Source: Parabacteroides sp. (GTDB lineage Bacteria > Bacteroidota > Bacteroidia > Bacteroidales > Tannerellaceae). Taken from it: a DNA stretch of 44,962 bases. The notes under the pieces were generated by a model. The model ran no database searches and was not told the origin of the DNA. It saw only the letters and a program-made list of their open reading frames with translations. Of this stretch, positions 44,844 through 44,962 are shown piece after piece (the stretch's first letter is position 1; each line of letters starts with the position of its first letter). A program made the translations under genes and the position numbers. The DNA is taken from positions 1-44,962 of the forward strand of contig JAFUOJ010000026.1 in the NCBI GenBank assembly GCA_017481945.1. The letters are read 5' to 3'.

Positions 44844-44962
44844 TCTCACGCCGATTTGCGGGTGGGAGCAGACATATATATAAAAGGCGTTTATTGAGCG
44901 TCTTGTCTTCTACATTTCCAAACTTCGCAACTTTGAGAATACACAAGAAGGCAGGGCAACGA
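44844..44962 (+). ncRNA. 5' part of an untranslated transcript cut by the window edge
   Basis: From the expected start near 44844 to the window end there is no ATG in any plus frame. The segment is less AT-rich than the intergenic DNA before it, with CTCACGCCG facing GCGGGTGGGAG as an imperfect hairpin and GACAT...GTCTTCTAC further on. It is preceded by its own promoter box and a terminator, so it is either a non-coding RNA or an unusually long leader. A candidate family is the Bacteroidales-1 RNA motif, which I cannot align from memory. Confidence 0.35.

Noticed and set aside
44461-44946. 161-codon minus-strand frame across the HU-HIG end
   Set aside because: It covers the HU-HIG gene, its terminator and a promoter in antisense and shows no family features.

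Overview
The window looks like the chromosome of a Bacteroidales bacterium, most likely near Parabacteroides, Tannerella or Porphyromonas. The evidence is promoters with the Bacteroidetes -7 box TAnnTTTG, few Shine-Dalgarno sites, a porU-porV-ispF block of the type IX secretion system (T9SS), DUF4834, DUF2807 and HU-HIG proteins, paired tricorn proteases and a GH92 mannosidase. It is AT-rich and mostly housekeeping; no phage, insertion sequence or CRISPR array is visible. The genus is an inference.

Layout. 1-380: left edge with one doubtful small frame. 381-4137: a secreted PHP phosphoesterase, then birA, a YjbR protein and yraN on the minus strand, then a small ribbon-helix-helix-like protein overlapping tadA. 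3871-15618: a long minus-strand block read from right to left: rex, a fumarylacetoacetase-fold hydrolase, porU, porV, ispF, a SUI1/YciH factor, an AddA-like helicase-nuclease, psd, pssA and a DUF4834 protein. 15829-20795 (plus): a TrpB2-type enzyme, a sirtuin, and an NhaC antiporter overlapping a DAACS symporter. 20821-22030: a decayed stretch holding a broken serine acetyltransferase. 22031-31179: GH92 mannosidase and two head-to-head tricorn-like proteases. 31351-34517 (minus): a CAT-anticodon tRNA, prfB with its programmed frameshift, and a long-chain acyl-CoA ligase. 34707-36905 (plus): padR, a PspC-domain protein and a DUF2807 lipoprotein. 37090-39322 (minus): HIT, greA and a thioredoxin-fold lipoprotein. 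39520-43458: pnp and a convergent class I fumarase. 43559-44962: remains of a lipoprotein and perhaps a beta-barrel protein, a 23-bp palindromic repeat array, a long AT-rich leader, an HU-HIG gene and the start of a further transcript.

How the genes work together. psd and pssA make phosphatidylethanolamine. porU and porV form the T9SS attachment complex at the outer membrane. greA, pnp, prfB, tadA, the tRNA and the SUI1 factor serve transcription, RNA decay and translation. rex, the fumarase and the sirtuin touch NAD/redox metabolism. padR-pspC-DUF2807 looks like an autoregulated envelope-stress operon.

The least explained region is 43837-44286. Five 13-bp palindromes sit exactly 23 bp apart with the centre base alternating C/G. 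They lie just upstream of a promoter whose roughly 220-nt leader is bracketed by a perfect 12-bp inverted repeat, leading into an HU-HIG histone-like gene. No standard feature type accounts for it.
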